Shown one piece after another: positions 51,570-60,577 of a stretch of DNA of 64,000 nucleotides. Origin of the DNA: an uncultured Alkaliphilus sp. (GTDB lineage Bacteria; Bacillota; Clostridia; Peptostreptococcales; Natronincolaceae); the NCBI GenBank assembly GCA_938074565.1, contig CALJEQ010000013.1, positions 1-64,000 of the forward strand, read 5' to 3'. Under the pieces are notes generated by a model. That model ran no database searches and had not been told where the DNA came from. It was given only the letters and a program-made list of their open reading frames with translations. Both the position numbers and the translations under genes were made by a program. Positions within the stretch are counted from its first letter, which is position 1, and each line of letters opens with the position of its first letter.

Positions 51570-52682
51570 ATGAAAATAGAGGGCAGATTAATAAAAAAAA
51601 TAGATGGAACATTAATATTAATTGTTCTAGCAATATGTTTTATTGGCGTTTTAATGGTGGGAAGTGCAACAGCAACTCATCCATTGGGACGGGAAGGTTT
51701 CATAAAAACCCAAGTTGCATCAATAATTTTAGGTGTTATTACCGTTGTAATTATTATGCTTTTTGATTATAATTCATTTGCTAGATTTCATGTCCCGATT
51801 TATGTTCTGTGTAATGCTTTATTGGTGGCAGTTATTTTGTTTGGTACAGGAATGGAGAAATGGGGAGCTAATCGGTGGATTAGAATAGGTGGCTTTCAAT
51901 TTCAACCTTCTGACTTTGTGAAAATAGGTATTATTATATGTTTGGCGAGAATAATAGATGATAATAAAGATTCTCTTCATAAACCAGCCACTTTAGCTAA
52001 GATAATAGGTTATGTGGCAGTACCAATGTTAATGATTTTAAAGCAACCAGATCTTGGAACAACTATGTCATTTGTCTTTTTTGTCTTTGGTATGTTATTT
52101 ACAGCAGGCTTGAAGTACAAATATATTATTATAACAGGTATTGCAGGTCTTTTAAGTATACCTTTGGCTTGGATTGGTTTATTAAAGGACTACCAAAAAG
52201 ATAGAATTATGGTGTTCTTAAATCCAGAATCAGATCCAATGGGGAAGGGGTATCAAATTATCCAATCAAAGTTAGCAGTTGGCTCAGGTATGATTTTTGG
52301 AAAGGGTATATTTAAAGGAAGTCAGACTCAGTTTGGGTTTCTTCCAGAAAAACAAACAGACTTTATTTTCTCTGTATTAGCTGAAGAGTTGGGCTTTATT
52401 GGAGTTGCAGTATTAATTATATTATATATATTAATGCTACAACGTTGTATAAAAATTGCCAAAGAGGCTAAAGACGATTTTGGCACTTATCTTGTAATGG
52501 GCTATACTTTTATGTTAGGTTTTCATATTTTTGCTAATATAGCTATGACCATTGGTTTAATGCCAGTAACAGGTAAACCCCTACCTTTAGTTAGTTATGG
52601 AGGGACTTTTATGCTGACAAATATGATGGCAATAGGCGTGATACTAAATGTAAATATGCGGAGAGATAAAATAAATTTTTAA
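51570..52682 (+). CDS. rodA: Rod-shape glycosyltransferase of the SEDS family
   Basis: 370 residues, ten hydrophobic helices. SEDS marks are present: GANRWIRIGGFQFQPSDFVK, LKQPDLGTTMSF, the polymerase loop FGFLPEKQTDFIFSVLAEELG and the C-terminal PLPLVSYGGT. It polymerises glycan strands of the lateral wall with a class B PBP. RodA rather than FtsW or SpoVE is suggested by overall pattern and length and by lack of division-cluster neighbours. Confidence 0.88.
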   Translation: MKIEGRLIKKIDGTLILIVLAICFIGVLMVGSATATHPLGREGFIKTQVASIILGVITVVIIMLFDYNSFARFHVPIYVLCNALLVAVILFGTGMEKWGANRWIRIGGFQFQPSDFVKIGIIICLARIIDDNKDSLHKPATLAKIIGYVAVPMLMILKQPDLGTTMSFVFFVFGMLFTAGLKYKYIIITGIAGLLSIPLAWIGLLKDYQKDRIMVFLNPESDPMGKGYQIIQSKLAVGSGMIFGKGIFKGSQTQFGFLPEKQTDFIFSVLAEELGFIGVAVLIILYILMLQRCIKIAKEAKDDFGTYLVMGYTFMLGFHIFANIAMTIGLMPVTGKPLPLVSYGGTFMLTNMMAIGVILNVNMRRDKINF

Positions 52683-52728
52683 ATTAAAAGTTAATAAACT
52701 TTTATCAGAATAATTGTATATAATATTG

Positions 52729-52853
52729 AAGGAGGTGGTGGAAATGGACCCCAATCCTGACTCATATAGGCAGATTCAGGTAATAACAAAAAGGAGAGAG
52801 GAACTTTCTACCCCCATTAGTAGAATAATTCTCTCCTAAATTAGAGAGGTGAG
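52729..52853 (+). promoter_or_regulatory. mgtE leader: two mutually exclusive hairpins around a leader ORF
   Basis: Hairpin A pairs AGGAGAGA (52792-52799) with TCTCTCCT (52830-52837), with inner TTCTA/TAGAA. Hairpin B pairs CTCTC (52831-52835) with GAGAG (52844-52848), hiding the mgtE ribosome site GAGAGGTGAG. Both use the same CTCTC. The 5' arm of A lies inside the leader ORF (codons 17-19), so ribosome position decides which hairpin forms. A perfect site AAGGAGGTG (52729-52737) drives the leader ORF. I see no M-box magnesium riboswitch. Confidence 0.65.
52744..52839 (+). CDS. 31-residue Asp/Pro-rich leader peptide of mgtE
   Basis: Begins MDPNPDSYRQIQ and ends SRIILS. It has a perfect ribosome site 6 nt upstream and ends 17 nt before the mgtE start. 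The opening alternates acidic residues and Pro, as in the E. coli MgtL leader, where such nascent chains make ribosomes dissociate when magnesium is low. The peptide itself is probably unimportant; translation through it is the sensor. The reading frame overlaps the regulatory hairpins exactly as an attenuator would. Confidence 0.7.
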   Translation: MDPNPDSYRQIQVITKRREELSTPISRIILS

Positions 52854-52856
52854 AAT

Positions 52857-54188
52857 ATGACTGAAAGAATTATACAATTAATAGAAGAAAAAAAGTTTTC
52901 TGTACTTAAAGAAGAATTAGTAGAAATGAAGCCAGTGGATATTGCAGAAGTATTTGATGAGTTAAGTAAAAAAAATAGTATTATATTATTTCGTTTATTG
53001 TCTAAAGATCAAGCATCGGATGTTTTTGCATATCTATCAACTCAGCAACGTAAAGATATTGTTGGAGCAATTCATGAAACTAAATTAAATGAAATATTGG
53101 AAGAATTATATTTTGATGATATGATAGACTTTCTTGAAGAGATGCCTGCTAATGTTGTAAAAAAGATTTTAGCATCATCAACAGAAGAAGAAAGAAAATT
53201 AATTAATCAGTTTCTAAACTATCCTGAAAACTCTGCTGGTAGTTTAATGACTATTGAATATGCAGATTTAAAAAAGGAAATGACAGTAAGAGATGCACTA
53301 AATCATATTAAGAAAATAGGGGTAGACAAAGAAACCATATATACCTGTTATGTATTAAATGAAAAGAGAAAGTTACAAGGTATTGTTTCCCTTAGAAAAT
53401 TAGTATTAGTAGATGATGAATTATTAATTTCAGATATTATGAATGAAGATTTTATTTATACTACCACATTAGATGATCAAGAAGAAGTTGCCAGTTTATT
53501 TAAGAAATATGATTTAATTACATTACCAGTAGTTGATACAGAGAATAGATTGGTGGGAATTATTACAATAGATGATATTATGGATGTTATTGATCGAGAA
53601 AACACAGAAGACTTCCAAAAAATGGCGGCGATGGAACCCAATGACGAGGAATACTTACTTACGGGAGTTTTTTCTTTAGCAAAAAAGCGCTTTTTCTGGT
53701 TACTTATTTTAATGGTGTCTGCCACAGTTACAGCTACGATTATTAGAAGTTATGAAGAAATTCTAGGCTCTGTAACGATATTGGCAGCATTTTTTCCGAT
53801 GCTGATGGATACAGCAGGTAATGCAGGATCTCAATCGTCCACCCTTATTATTCGTGGAATGGCATTGGGAGAAATTGCAATGGAAGACTATCTAAAGGTG
53901 TTCTGGAAAGAATTAAGGGTTAGTATGACGGTGGGAGCATCTTTGGGTACATTTAATTTTATAAGAATGTTAATTTTTGGTGATCCTGCTGATATTGCTC
54001 TTACTGTTTCAATCACGCTAGGGTTAACGGTAATTATGGCTAAGGTGGTGGGAGGAACTCTTCCTATTGGTGCTAAAAAGTTAAAACTTGACCCTGCCAT
54101 AATGGCTGGACCTATGATAACAACAATTGTTGATGCATTAGCTTTAATTGTCTATTTTAGAATAGCCAGTGTATTAATTGGTTTTTAA
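52857..54188 (+). CDS. mgtE: Magnesium transporter
   Basis: 443 residues. The N domain (about 1-130) is built of helical repeats (MKPVDIAEVFDEL, AYLSTQQRKDIV). A CBS pair follows (about 135-250; LITLPVVDTENRLVGIITID). Then a linker helix and five membrane helices with the MgtE signature PMLMDTAGNAGSQSSTLIIRG, where the Asp lines the pore. The cytosolic domains close the channel when magnesium is high. The leader peptide upstream suggests added control of synthesis. Confidence 0.95.
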   Translation: MTERIIQLIEEKKFSVLKEELVEMKPVDIAEVFDELSKKNSIILFRLLSKDQASDVFAYLSTQQRKDIVGAIHETKLNEILEELYFDDMIDFLEEMPANVVKKILASSTEEERKLINQFLNYPENSAGSLMTIEYADLKKEMTVRDALNHIKKIGVDKETIYTCYVLNEKRKLQGIVSLRKLVLVDDELLISDIMNEDFIYTTTLDDQEEVASLFKKYDLITLPVVDTENRLVGIITIDDIMDVIDRENTEDFQKMAAMEPNDEEYLLTGVFSLAKKRFFWLLILMVSATVTATIIRSYEEILGSVTILAAFFPMLMDTAGNAGSQSSTLIIRGMALGEIAMEDYLKVFWKELRVSMTVGASLGTFNFIRMLIFGDPADIALTVSITLGLTVIMAKVVGGTLPIGAKKLKLDPAIMAGPMITTIVDALALIVYFRIASVLIGF

Positions 54189-54201
54189 TTCTATATACAA
54201 T

Positions 54202-54237
54202 AAAAAAAGACGAATATCCTTATTCGTCTTTTTTTAT
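54202..54237 (+). terminator. Terminator
   Basis: A7 plus GACGAATA pairs with TATTCGTC plus T7, with a 4-nt loop. Confidence 0.92.
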
Positions 54238-54363
54238 TGGGTAAAATTAAATATATTATGAATAAATTACATAAATAAAAAATAAAAAAACATTTTACTA
54301 TTTTGGATAATTCCCCTTAAAACAGCCAAAAATATGGGTAGTCTAATTTAGGGAGGGAAAATG

Positions 54364-55044
54364 ATGAAAAAGTATGTATTGGTACTGACAATTGTATTTT
54401 CAGTATTATTAGTGGTCAGCTTATACATAAATGGTATATCTGCTCAAAATCTAGCTTGGGGATCTAGGGGTGAAGAAGTTAGGGAAGCTCAGACCCGTTT
54501 AAGAAGATGGGGTTACTTAGATGGCGAAGTAGATGGTGTATTTGGAGCTGATACATTTGAAGCTGTGAAAAGATTACAACGAAATAATGGATTGACACCA
54601 GATGGTGTAATTGGTCCTAGAACCCGTGATGCTTTAGGAATGCCAGCAAGAACAACAGCCCCAACAGAGCCTGCAAGTAGAGGGGTTTCCAGAAGTGATG
54701 ATGTTAACTTATTAGCCAGAACCATTTTTGCAGAGGCTAAGGGAGAACCCTATGAAGGAAAAGTTGCAGTAGGGGCAGTTATACTAAATCGTGTTCGCAA
54801 CCCTGCTTTTCCAAATACAATGGCAGGTGTAGTTTATCAACCCTGTGCTTTTGAACCAGTTAAAAATGGCGCAATAAATCAAGCTCCAGATGATGAGGCT
54901 TTTAGAGCAGCTAGGGATGCATTAAATGGTTGGGACCCTACTAGTGGTGCATTATATTTTTGGAATCCTGCAACTGCCACAAGTCGTTGGATTTGGACTA
55001 GAACAATTACCCTTAGAATTGGTAAACATGTATTTGGGAATTAG
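54364..55044 (+). CDS. sleB: Spore cortex-lytic enzyme
   Basis: 226 residues; ATG 54364 is 7 nt after gggaggg. A signal peptide (about 1-27) precedes a peptidoglycan-binding domain (LAWGSRGEEVREAQTRLRRW to GVIGPRTRDALG). The hydrolase-2 domain starts at VNLLARTIFAEAKGEPYEG with the catalytic Glu, and includes LNRVRNPAFPNTMAGVVYQP. It is a lytic transglycosylase that digests muramic-lactam cortex at germination. ypeB follows by 10 bp. Confidence 0.95.
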   Translation: MKKYVLVLTIVFSVLLVVSLYINGISAQNLAWGSRGEEVREAQTRLRRWGYLDGEVDGVFGADTFEAVKRLQRNNGLTPDGVIGPRTRDALGMPARTTAPTEPASRGVSRSDDVNLLARTIFAEAKGEPYEGKVAVGAVILNRVRNPAFPNTMAGVVYQPCAFEPVKNGAINQAPDDEAFRAARDALNGWDPTSGALYFWNPATATSRWIWTRTITLRIGKHVFGN

Positions 55045-55054
55045 GAGGGATTAA

Positions 55055-56404
55055 ATGAGAAGATATATATTACCCATAGTTCTAGCAGTGGCTTTACTTG
55101 GTACAGGAGTTTGGGGGTACCAACAATATACTCAAAAAGTTGATTATCATACTTACTTAGATATTCAGTTTCAACGTCAATTCTATGATTTAATTGGCCA
55201 TGTGGAAAATACCCAGGTGGACTTAGCAAAGGCAATGGTATCAGGAAGTCCTTTAGATAGGGCAAATTATTTGAATGATACCGTTAGACAAGCATATATG
55301 GCACAAGAAAAACTAACACAACTCCCTTTTAATCATGGTGTTATTAGAAGCACAGAAAAGTTTTTAAGCCAAGTAGGGGATTATTGTACTGCTATGGTAA
55401 ATAAAAGTTTAGAGGGATATGTGATGGAAGAAAGTGAAATGAATACAATGCAAGAACTTCACAGTTATGCTAATTATCTATCACAACAACTTATTGCTCT
55501 TCAACAAGACGTGGTGTCTGGAGGCGTAAATTTTGGTGACCTTAGAAGAGAAGGGAACAGAAGTTTAGATAAGGTGGATAATCAGATGAAGGATTTAAAT
55601 CTAATTAATATAGAAGAGAGAATGCAGGATTACCCAGAATTAATATATGATGGACCTTTCTCAGAACATTTAAAAGATGTAAAACCAAGACTACAGGGTA
55701 AAACCATTACAGAAGAAGAAGCCATTAGAATTGTTACAGAAGAGTTTAAAGAAAATAAAATTACAAATGCCCGTGTAATTGGTAGAATAGAGAATGCACC
55801 GATTGAGGGTTACTATATTAGAGCTGAGAGAAATGGTGAAGGTAATGGTAGAGGGGTCTCTGTTGCAGTAAGTAAAACAGGAGGCAAAATTATTTGGTAT
55901 TTAGACCCAAGGAGCATTGGAGAAAGTAAGCTGGAAAAAGAAGAAGCCATAGAAATTGCAGAAGCCTTTTTAAATGAAAAGGGTTATGAAGATATGGTTA
56001 CCACCTATACAATGGCTTATGAAGGAGAAATGGTTATTAATTTTGCTTATAAACAGGAGGATGTAATTGTTTATACAGACTTAATTAAAGTAAAGGTAGC
56101 TTTAGATAATGGTGATATTATAGGGTTAGAAACAGAGGGCTTTTTAATAAATCACTATGAACGGGATATAAAAGAACCCAGTTTATCAGAAGATGATGCT
56201 AGAGAAAGGTTATCCAGTGGCGTAGAAGTTGAAAGTACAAGATTAGCCATGATACCAACAGCTGGCAAGAAGGAGATCTTAACCTATGAATTTAAGGTTA
56301 AATTTGGAGAAGATAATTATTTGATATATATTGATGCAGAAGATGGAAATCAAAGAAAAATCCTATTAATGATACAACAGGAAGATGGAACGTTGACAAT
56401 ATAG
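55055..56404 (+). CDS. ypeB: Germination protein YpeB
   Basis: 449 residues with an N-terminal signal anchor, a helical region to about 200 (LGTGVWGYQQYTQ, LHSYANYLSQQLIALQ), then three PepSY/YPEB-type repeats (for example ISEEEAIRIV-like TEEEAIRIVTEEF, and KEEAIEIAEAFLNEKGY). It stabilises and localises SleB in the spore and restrains it until germination. The start is set by aggaggg. Confidence 0.93.
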   Translation: MRRYILPIVLAVALLGTGVWGYQQYTQKVDYHTYLDIQFQRQFYDLIGHVENTQVDLAKAMVSGSPLDRANYLNDTVRQAYMAQEKLTQLPFNHGVIRSTEKFLSQVGDYCTAMVNKSLEGYVMEESEMNTMQELHSYANYLSQQLIALQQDVVSGGVNFGDLRREGNRSLDKVDNQMKDLNLINIEERMQDYPELIYDGPFSEHLKDVKPRLQGKTITEEEAIRIVTEEFKENKITNARVIGRIENAPIEGYYIRAERNGEGNGRGVSVAVSKTGGKIIWYLDPRSIGESKLEKEEAIEIAEAFLNEKGYEDMVTTYTMAYEGEMVINFAYKQEDVIVYTDLIKVKVALDNGDIIGLETEGFLINHYERDIKEPSLSEDDARERLSSGVEVESTRLAMIPTAGKKEILTYEFKVKFGEDNYLIYIDAEDGNQRKILLMIQQEDGTLTI

Positions 56405-56447
56405 GTTTACAGAAATCCTTTCGTTTGCCTTTACGTGTCAACAACTT

Positions 56448-56483
56448 AAGTCCTACTTAAACTTTATAAGTAGGACTTTTTTA
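56448..56483 (+). terminator. Terminator of sleB-ypeB
   Basis: AAGTCCTACTTA pairs with TAAGTAGGACTT, then T6. Confidence 0.92.
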
Positions 56484-56616
56484 TGAGGAATTTTATTACA
56501 ACTTCAGTAATTAAAATAGTGTAAATTATTTTTTATAAAAGTTTTTTGGTACTTAATGAACTGTTTTGAATAAAAATATAATAAAGAGTTGTTTATCTAT
56601 GAAGGAGGGCGGTACA

Positions 56617-56982
56617 ATGAACTTAATGGATAAATTGTCCAACTCCGTATCGGGAACTGCAAAGAGTATAGGTAAAAAATCTACAGATTTAATGGAGATT
56701 AGCAAACTAAATAGAAGCATTAGAAAAAGAGAAGAAGATATATTAAAGTTGTTTGAGGAAATGGGACAGTATGTTTATGGACGTTTGAAGAACCTTAATT
56801 ATATAACTAAGGAAGAGGTTGCATCTTTAGTAAATAAAATAAAAAAAATGGAAGAGGAGATTAAAACTTTAGATAAACTTATATTAGATATAAAGAAAAT
56901 TAACTATTGTGAAGGGTGCGAAATAGAAGTAGAAGAAGATGCTAAGTTTTGTCCTTTATGCGGAAGAAATATTAAGCGTTAG
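56617..56982 (+). CDS. Coiled-coil protein with C-terminal zinc ribbon
   Basis: 121 residues from ATG 56617, behind aaggaggg. The first 95 residues form a long charged helix (LNRSIRKREEDILKLFEEMG and KKMEEEIKTLDKLILDI). The end is a zinc ribbon with CEGC and CPLC pairs (CGRNIKR at the tail). Such proteins occur in many Clostridia; no role is known to me. It has no obvious operon partner. Confidence 0.7.
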   Translation: MNLMDKLSNSVSGTAKSIGKKSTDLMEISKLNRSIRKREEDILKLFEEMGQYVYGRLKNLNYITKEEVASLVNKIKKMEEEIKTLDKLILDIKKINYCEGCEIEVEEDAKFCPLCGRNIKR

Positions 56983-57104
56983 CCTCTAATTATAATTCGT
57001 GTAATATGTGATAAAGATTAGTTAATCTTGTGCGAATTATCACATACCAAGAATCAATTATACATTAAAATAAACTTAAGATAAATGTTAAAGGAGTGGA
57101 TTGT

Positions 57105-57920
57105 ATGGCTACTAGAAAAATAATACAAATAGATGAAGAAAAGTGCAATGGTTGTGGACTATGTGTGCCGAATTGTGCAGAAGGAGCTATCCAAATTATT
57201 GACGGAAAAGCAAAACTAGTTCATGATAAATACTGTGATGGTTTAGGGGCTTGTTTAGGACATTGTCCAGAAGACGCATTACTAATTATTGAAAGAGAAG
57301 CAGTAGAGTTTGATGAAGAAGCAGTTGAAGTCTTGTTAAATAGTCAAGGAAAGTCTCTAAAACCTCAAAATAGTGTTCAGGGACATCATGCCCACCACGG
57401 ACATCAAGGACATGGACATCATGAACATCACGGTCATCATGCCCACGGTGGAGGAGGTTGTTGTCCAGGAAGTAAAATGATGGATTTTAAAACAGAAAAA
57501 TTAGAAGCAGAAACTGAAACGGTAAACAGTGGTGATATTGAAATTAAAATAAAACCCCAATTAAAACAATGGCCAGTTCAATTAAAATTAGTGCCAGTGA
57601 ATGCACCTTATTTCGAAAATGCAGATTTGTTGGTTACAGCTGATTGTGTACCTTTTGCTTACCCCAATTATCATCTTGACTTATTAAAGAATAAAGCAGT
57701 TGTAATTGGATGTCCTAAGTTAGACGATTTAGAATTTTATATAGACAAACTTACCAATATCATAGCAAATAACCGATTAAAATCTATTACAGTAGCCTAT
57801 ATGGAAGTACCTTGTTGTCAAGGTATAGTAATGGCTGTAGATCAAGCTGTTAAAAAAGCAAATGTATCTATTGAGGTTAATAAAGTTAAAATTGGAGTAC
57901 AAGGACAAAAACTAAGCTAG
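57105..57920 (+). CDS. 2[4Fe-4S] ferredoxin-domain protein with His-rich insert
   Basis: 271 residues from ATG 57105, behind aaggagtgg. Residues 8-68 carry two cluster motifs: CNGCGLCVPNC and CDGLGACLGHCPE. A linker near 100-125 has 13 His in about 24 residues plus a Cys pair (GGCCPGS). The C-terminal domain of about 140 residues has conserved-looking Cys (VTADCVPFAYP, VVIGCPKLDD, EVPCCQGI), as in a ferredoxin family widespread in anaerobes. The His-rich stretch may hold nickel, zinc or copper. The electron partner is unknown. It is a lone gene. Confidence 0.85.
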   Translation: MATRKIIQIDEEKCNGCGLCVPNCAEGAIQIIDGKAKLVHDKYCDGLGACLGHCPEDALLIIEREAVEFDEEAVEVLLNSQGKSLKPQNSVQGHHAHHGHQGHGHHEHHGHHAHGGGGCCPGSKMMDFKTEKLEAETETVNSGDIEIKIKPQLKQWPVQLKLVPVNAPYFENADLLVTADCVPFAYPNYHLDLLKNKAVVIGCPKLDDLEFYIDKLTNIIANNRLKSITVAYMEVPCCQGIVMAVDQAVKKANVSIEVNKVKIGVQGQKLS

Positions 57921-57929
57921 TAACAAGCA

Positions 57930-57959
57930 AAACCTACAGTTTTAAACTGTAGGTTTTTA
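57930..57959 (+). terminator. Terminator
   Basis: AAACCTACAGT pairs with ACTGTAGGTTT, then T-rich. Confidence 0.85.
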
Positions 57960-57984
57960 CTATATTAAAAACTTTATAATTAAT

Positions 57985-58036
57985 AAAAGTCAGCCTTCAA
58001 AAGTATAGTTTATACCTTATGATGGTTGACTTTTAT
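57985..58036. terminator. Second, bidirectional hairpin
   Basis: AAAAGTCA(G)CC pairs with GG(T)TGACTTTT around a long AT-rich centre. It lies between convergent genes. Confidence 0.6.
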
Positions 58037-58071
58037 TGTATCAAACTTTTAAATTTTCATTAATATTTACG

Positions 58072-58653
58072 TTACTTTTTGTAATGACTAAGATTAGTGG
58101 AACGATTAAGCTTTACTACAATACCTTTTTCTAAAAGTGTGTCCAGTTTTTCTCTTTCATAGTTACATTCAGTAAATGCAATACGACATTGGATTTTATA
58201 TCTACAAGTATTACATGCTAGTTTTTTAATTTTAGGTAGATGTCTTTTGGAAAGATTAATTAATTGAATGTCTTCTCTTTTATTTTGAATTGTGTCACGT
58301 ATATAAGGAGCTACGGTCTTCATATAGTGTAATTTAACTAATTCAAGGGCTTTTTTTCGATGTCTTGGTCGAATCAATTGTACATAAAACTGATTTTGTT
58401 TTATTACTCCAAGAATAGTAGGTGTCTGAATACTAATGGTTAATTCATCATAAGGGATGTCTAAGTAATCCATCTTAGGGATAATTTCACCAGTTAGTTT
58501 GATATGAAATAAGTCATCTAAATTATAACTTTCATCTGATATAATTTGGAAGTATTGATTAAATTTTCTGTTTCTAAAATATGATAGAATTTGGTAGAAT
58601 AGAGTAGATAAAAAAATACTTAATATGACAAATAAAATAAATTTTAATAGCAT
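58072..58653 (-). CDS. Membrane-anchored protein with Cys cluster, unknown
   Basis: 193 residues behind taggaggt. One N-terminal membrane helix (about 3-24), then a soluble domain. Near residue 145 the cysteines CNTCRYKIQC and FTEC form a possible zinc or iron-sulfur site. The rest is rich in basic residues (RPRHRKKALELVKLHY). I do not recognise a family. It is a lone minus-strand gene. Confidence 0.5.
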   Translation of the reverse strand: MLLKFILFVILSIFLSTLFYQILSYFRNRKFNQYFQIISDESYNLDDLFHIKLTGEIIPKMDYLDIPYDELTISIQTPTILGVIKQNQFYVQLIRPRHRKKALELVKLHYMKTVAPYIRDTIQNKREDIQLINLSKRHLPKIKKLACNTCRYKIQCRIAFTECNYEREKLDTLLEKGIVVKLNRSTNLSHYKK

Positions 58654-59105
58654 AGACTCAACCTCCTAACCTTATTGTATCATAAACTATATAGGTAGTT
58701 TTACTGGAGAAATTTAGTTGGGTAAAATTGTAATTAATTTTTGATTTTAGCTTAGGAAGACAATATAATATAAAGCTGATAGTGGAGATTAGGGGAATGG
58801 GGTAATACAGAATTGATGGCTAAAAAATTAATAAATAATTATGTTTTTTATAAATTAGTACTAATGTAATTGTAGATGTGTAGACATTCTTATGATATAA
58901 TCAGACTTAATGTATATTAATAAAAGTTTTCTGCGAATTTTATTTTTCATTTTATCTACATAATATATATACATATACATACTACAGAACAAATGGTGTA
59001 TTAATATATAAATAAATTTAGTATGATACCCCAATAATAAAATTATATAAAATTATGTGTAAGAAACAATATTCTTACCAGTTTAAAATATATAGGAGGT
59101 ATGAA
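58654..59105 (+). other. Intergenic region before pgi
   Basis: An extended -10 element (TGATATAAT, 58893-58901) without a good -35 may drive pgi, leaving a leader of about 195 nt. I find no hairpin, riboswitch core or ORF with a ribosome site in the leader. Confidence 0.4.
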
Positions 59106-60455
59106 ATGGAAAAGATTACTTTTGATTATTCTAAGAGTTTGAATTTTTTCGGGCAACATGAGTTGGACTATCTTAAACCAATGGTAGCATCTGCCCATAA
59201 AATGCTACATGAAAAAACAGGAGCAGGAAATGACTTTTTAGGCTGGGTAGATTTACCTAAAACCTTTGACCCACAATTGTTAAAAGATATACAAGAAACT
59301 GCTAAAAAGATACAAGATAGTTGCGATGTGTTAATCGTTATAGGTATAGGTGGGTCTTATTTAGGAGCTAGAGCAGCAATAGAAATGCTTAATAATCATT
59401 TCTATAACCTTTTACCTAAAAGCCAAAGAAAAACACCTGAAATTCACTTTGCTGGTCATAACATTAGCTCAGCTTACTTAAAAGACCTTCTTCAAGTAAT
59501 AGAAGGTAAAGACGTTTGTCTTAATGTAATTTCAAAGTCAGGCACAACTACAGAGCCTGCCCTTGCTTTCAGAGTATTAAAAGAGTATATGGAAAATAAA
59601 TATGGTAAAGAAGAAGCTAAAAACCGTATTATAGCAACAACCGATGGAGAAAGAGGCGCATTAAAGCAAATGTCAAATGAAGAAGGTTACAAAACCTTTG
59701 TAATTCCAGATGATGTAGGTGGTAGATTTTCTGTACTTACACCAGTGGGCTTATTACCAATTGCTGTTTCAGGAATTAACATAGAAGAAGTGCTTACAGG
59801 TGCAAAAGATGCTTATGAAGACACTAATTCAGAAGATTTAGCAGAAAATCAATGTTATCAATATGCTGCTGTAAGAAATGTTCTTTATAGAAAAGGTAAA
59901 ACTGTAGAAATAATGGTAAATTACGAGCCATCCCTTTATTACTTTGGTGAATGGTGGAAGCAACTTTACGGAGAAAGTGAAGGAAAAGATAATAAAGGTA
60001 TTTTCCCAGCGTCTGTAAACTTCTCTACAGATTTACACTCTATGGGACAATATATACAAGAAGGTATTAGAAATATCTTTGAAACTGTTCTTTATGTAAA
60101 AGAGACAGAAGAAAAAATTACAATTAAAGAAGATAGCCAAGACCTAGACGGTCTAAACTATTTAGTAGGTAAAACAGTAGATTATGTTAATGAAAAGGCT
60201 TTTGAAGGAACTTTATTAGCCCATCAAGATGGTGATGTTCCAAACCTTGTTATTAACATACCTAAGAAAAATGCTTACTACTATGGATATTTGGTATATT
60301 TCTTTGAAAAAGCATGTGGACTTAGTGGATATTTATTAGGTGTTAATCCCTTCGACCAACCAGGTGTAGAAGAGTATAAAAGAAACATGTTCGCCCTATT
60401 AGGAAAACCTGGTTTTGAAAAACAACAACAAGAATTGTTAAAACGTTTAAAGTAG
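59106..60455 (+). CDS. pgi: Glucose-6-phosphate isomerase
   Basis: 449 residues from ATG 59106, behind taggaggt. Phosphoglucose isomerase signatures: [50 protein letters not shown], and the C-terminal Lys region in [16 protein letters not shown]. The catalytic Glu lies in the SMGQYIQEG region (about residue 290). It interconverts glucose-6-P and fructose-6-P. The length is that of the short Firmicutes form. Confidence 0.96.
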   Translation: MEKITFDYSKSLNFFGQHELDYLKPMVASAHKMLHEKTGAGNDFLGWVDLPKTFDPQLLKDIQETAKKIQDSCDVLIVIGIGGSYLGARAAIEMLNNHFYNLLPKSQRKTPEIHFAGHNISSAYLKDLLQVIEGKDVCLNVISKSGTTTEPALAFRVLKEYMENKYGKEEAKNRIIATTDGERGALKQMSNEEGYKTFVIPDDVGGRFSVLTPVGLLPIAVSGINIEEVLTGAKDAYEDTNSEDLAENQCYQYAAVRNVLYRKGKTVEIMVNYEPSLYYFGEWWKQLYGESEGKDNKGIFPASVNFSTDLHSMGQYIQEGIRNIFETVLYVKETEEKITIKEDSQDLDGLNYLVGKTVDYVNEKAFEGTLLAHQDGDVPNLVINIPKKNAYYYGYLVYFFEKACGLSGYLLGVNPFDQPGVEEYKRNMFALLGKPGFEKQQQELLKRLK

Positions 60456-60488
60456 TTAATACAAGTCAATAATAAGGTTAATAATACT

Positions 60489-60530
60489 AAAGATAATGAG
60501 CTACTTATAGGTGGCTCATTATCTTTATAT
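60489..60530 (+). terminator. Terminator
   Basis: AAAGATAATGAGC (60489-60501) pairs with GCTCATTATCTTT (60514-60526). Confidence 0.8.
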
Positions 60531-60577
60531 ATGTTAATATAAGTATATTAAATATCATTAAAGGAATGGTGGTAATC

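Noticed and set aside
52683-52857. M-box magnesium riboswitch before mgtE
   Set aside because: The whole gap is about 175 nt and is filled by the leader ORF and two hairpins; no M-box core strings are visible.
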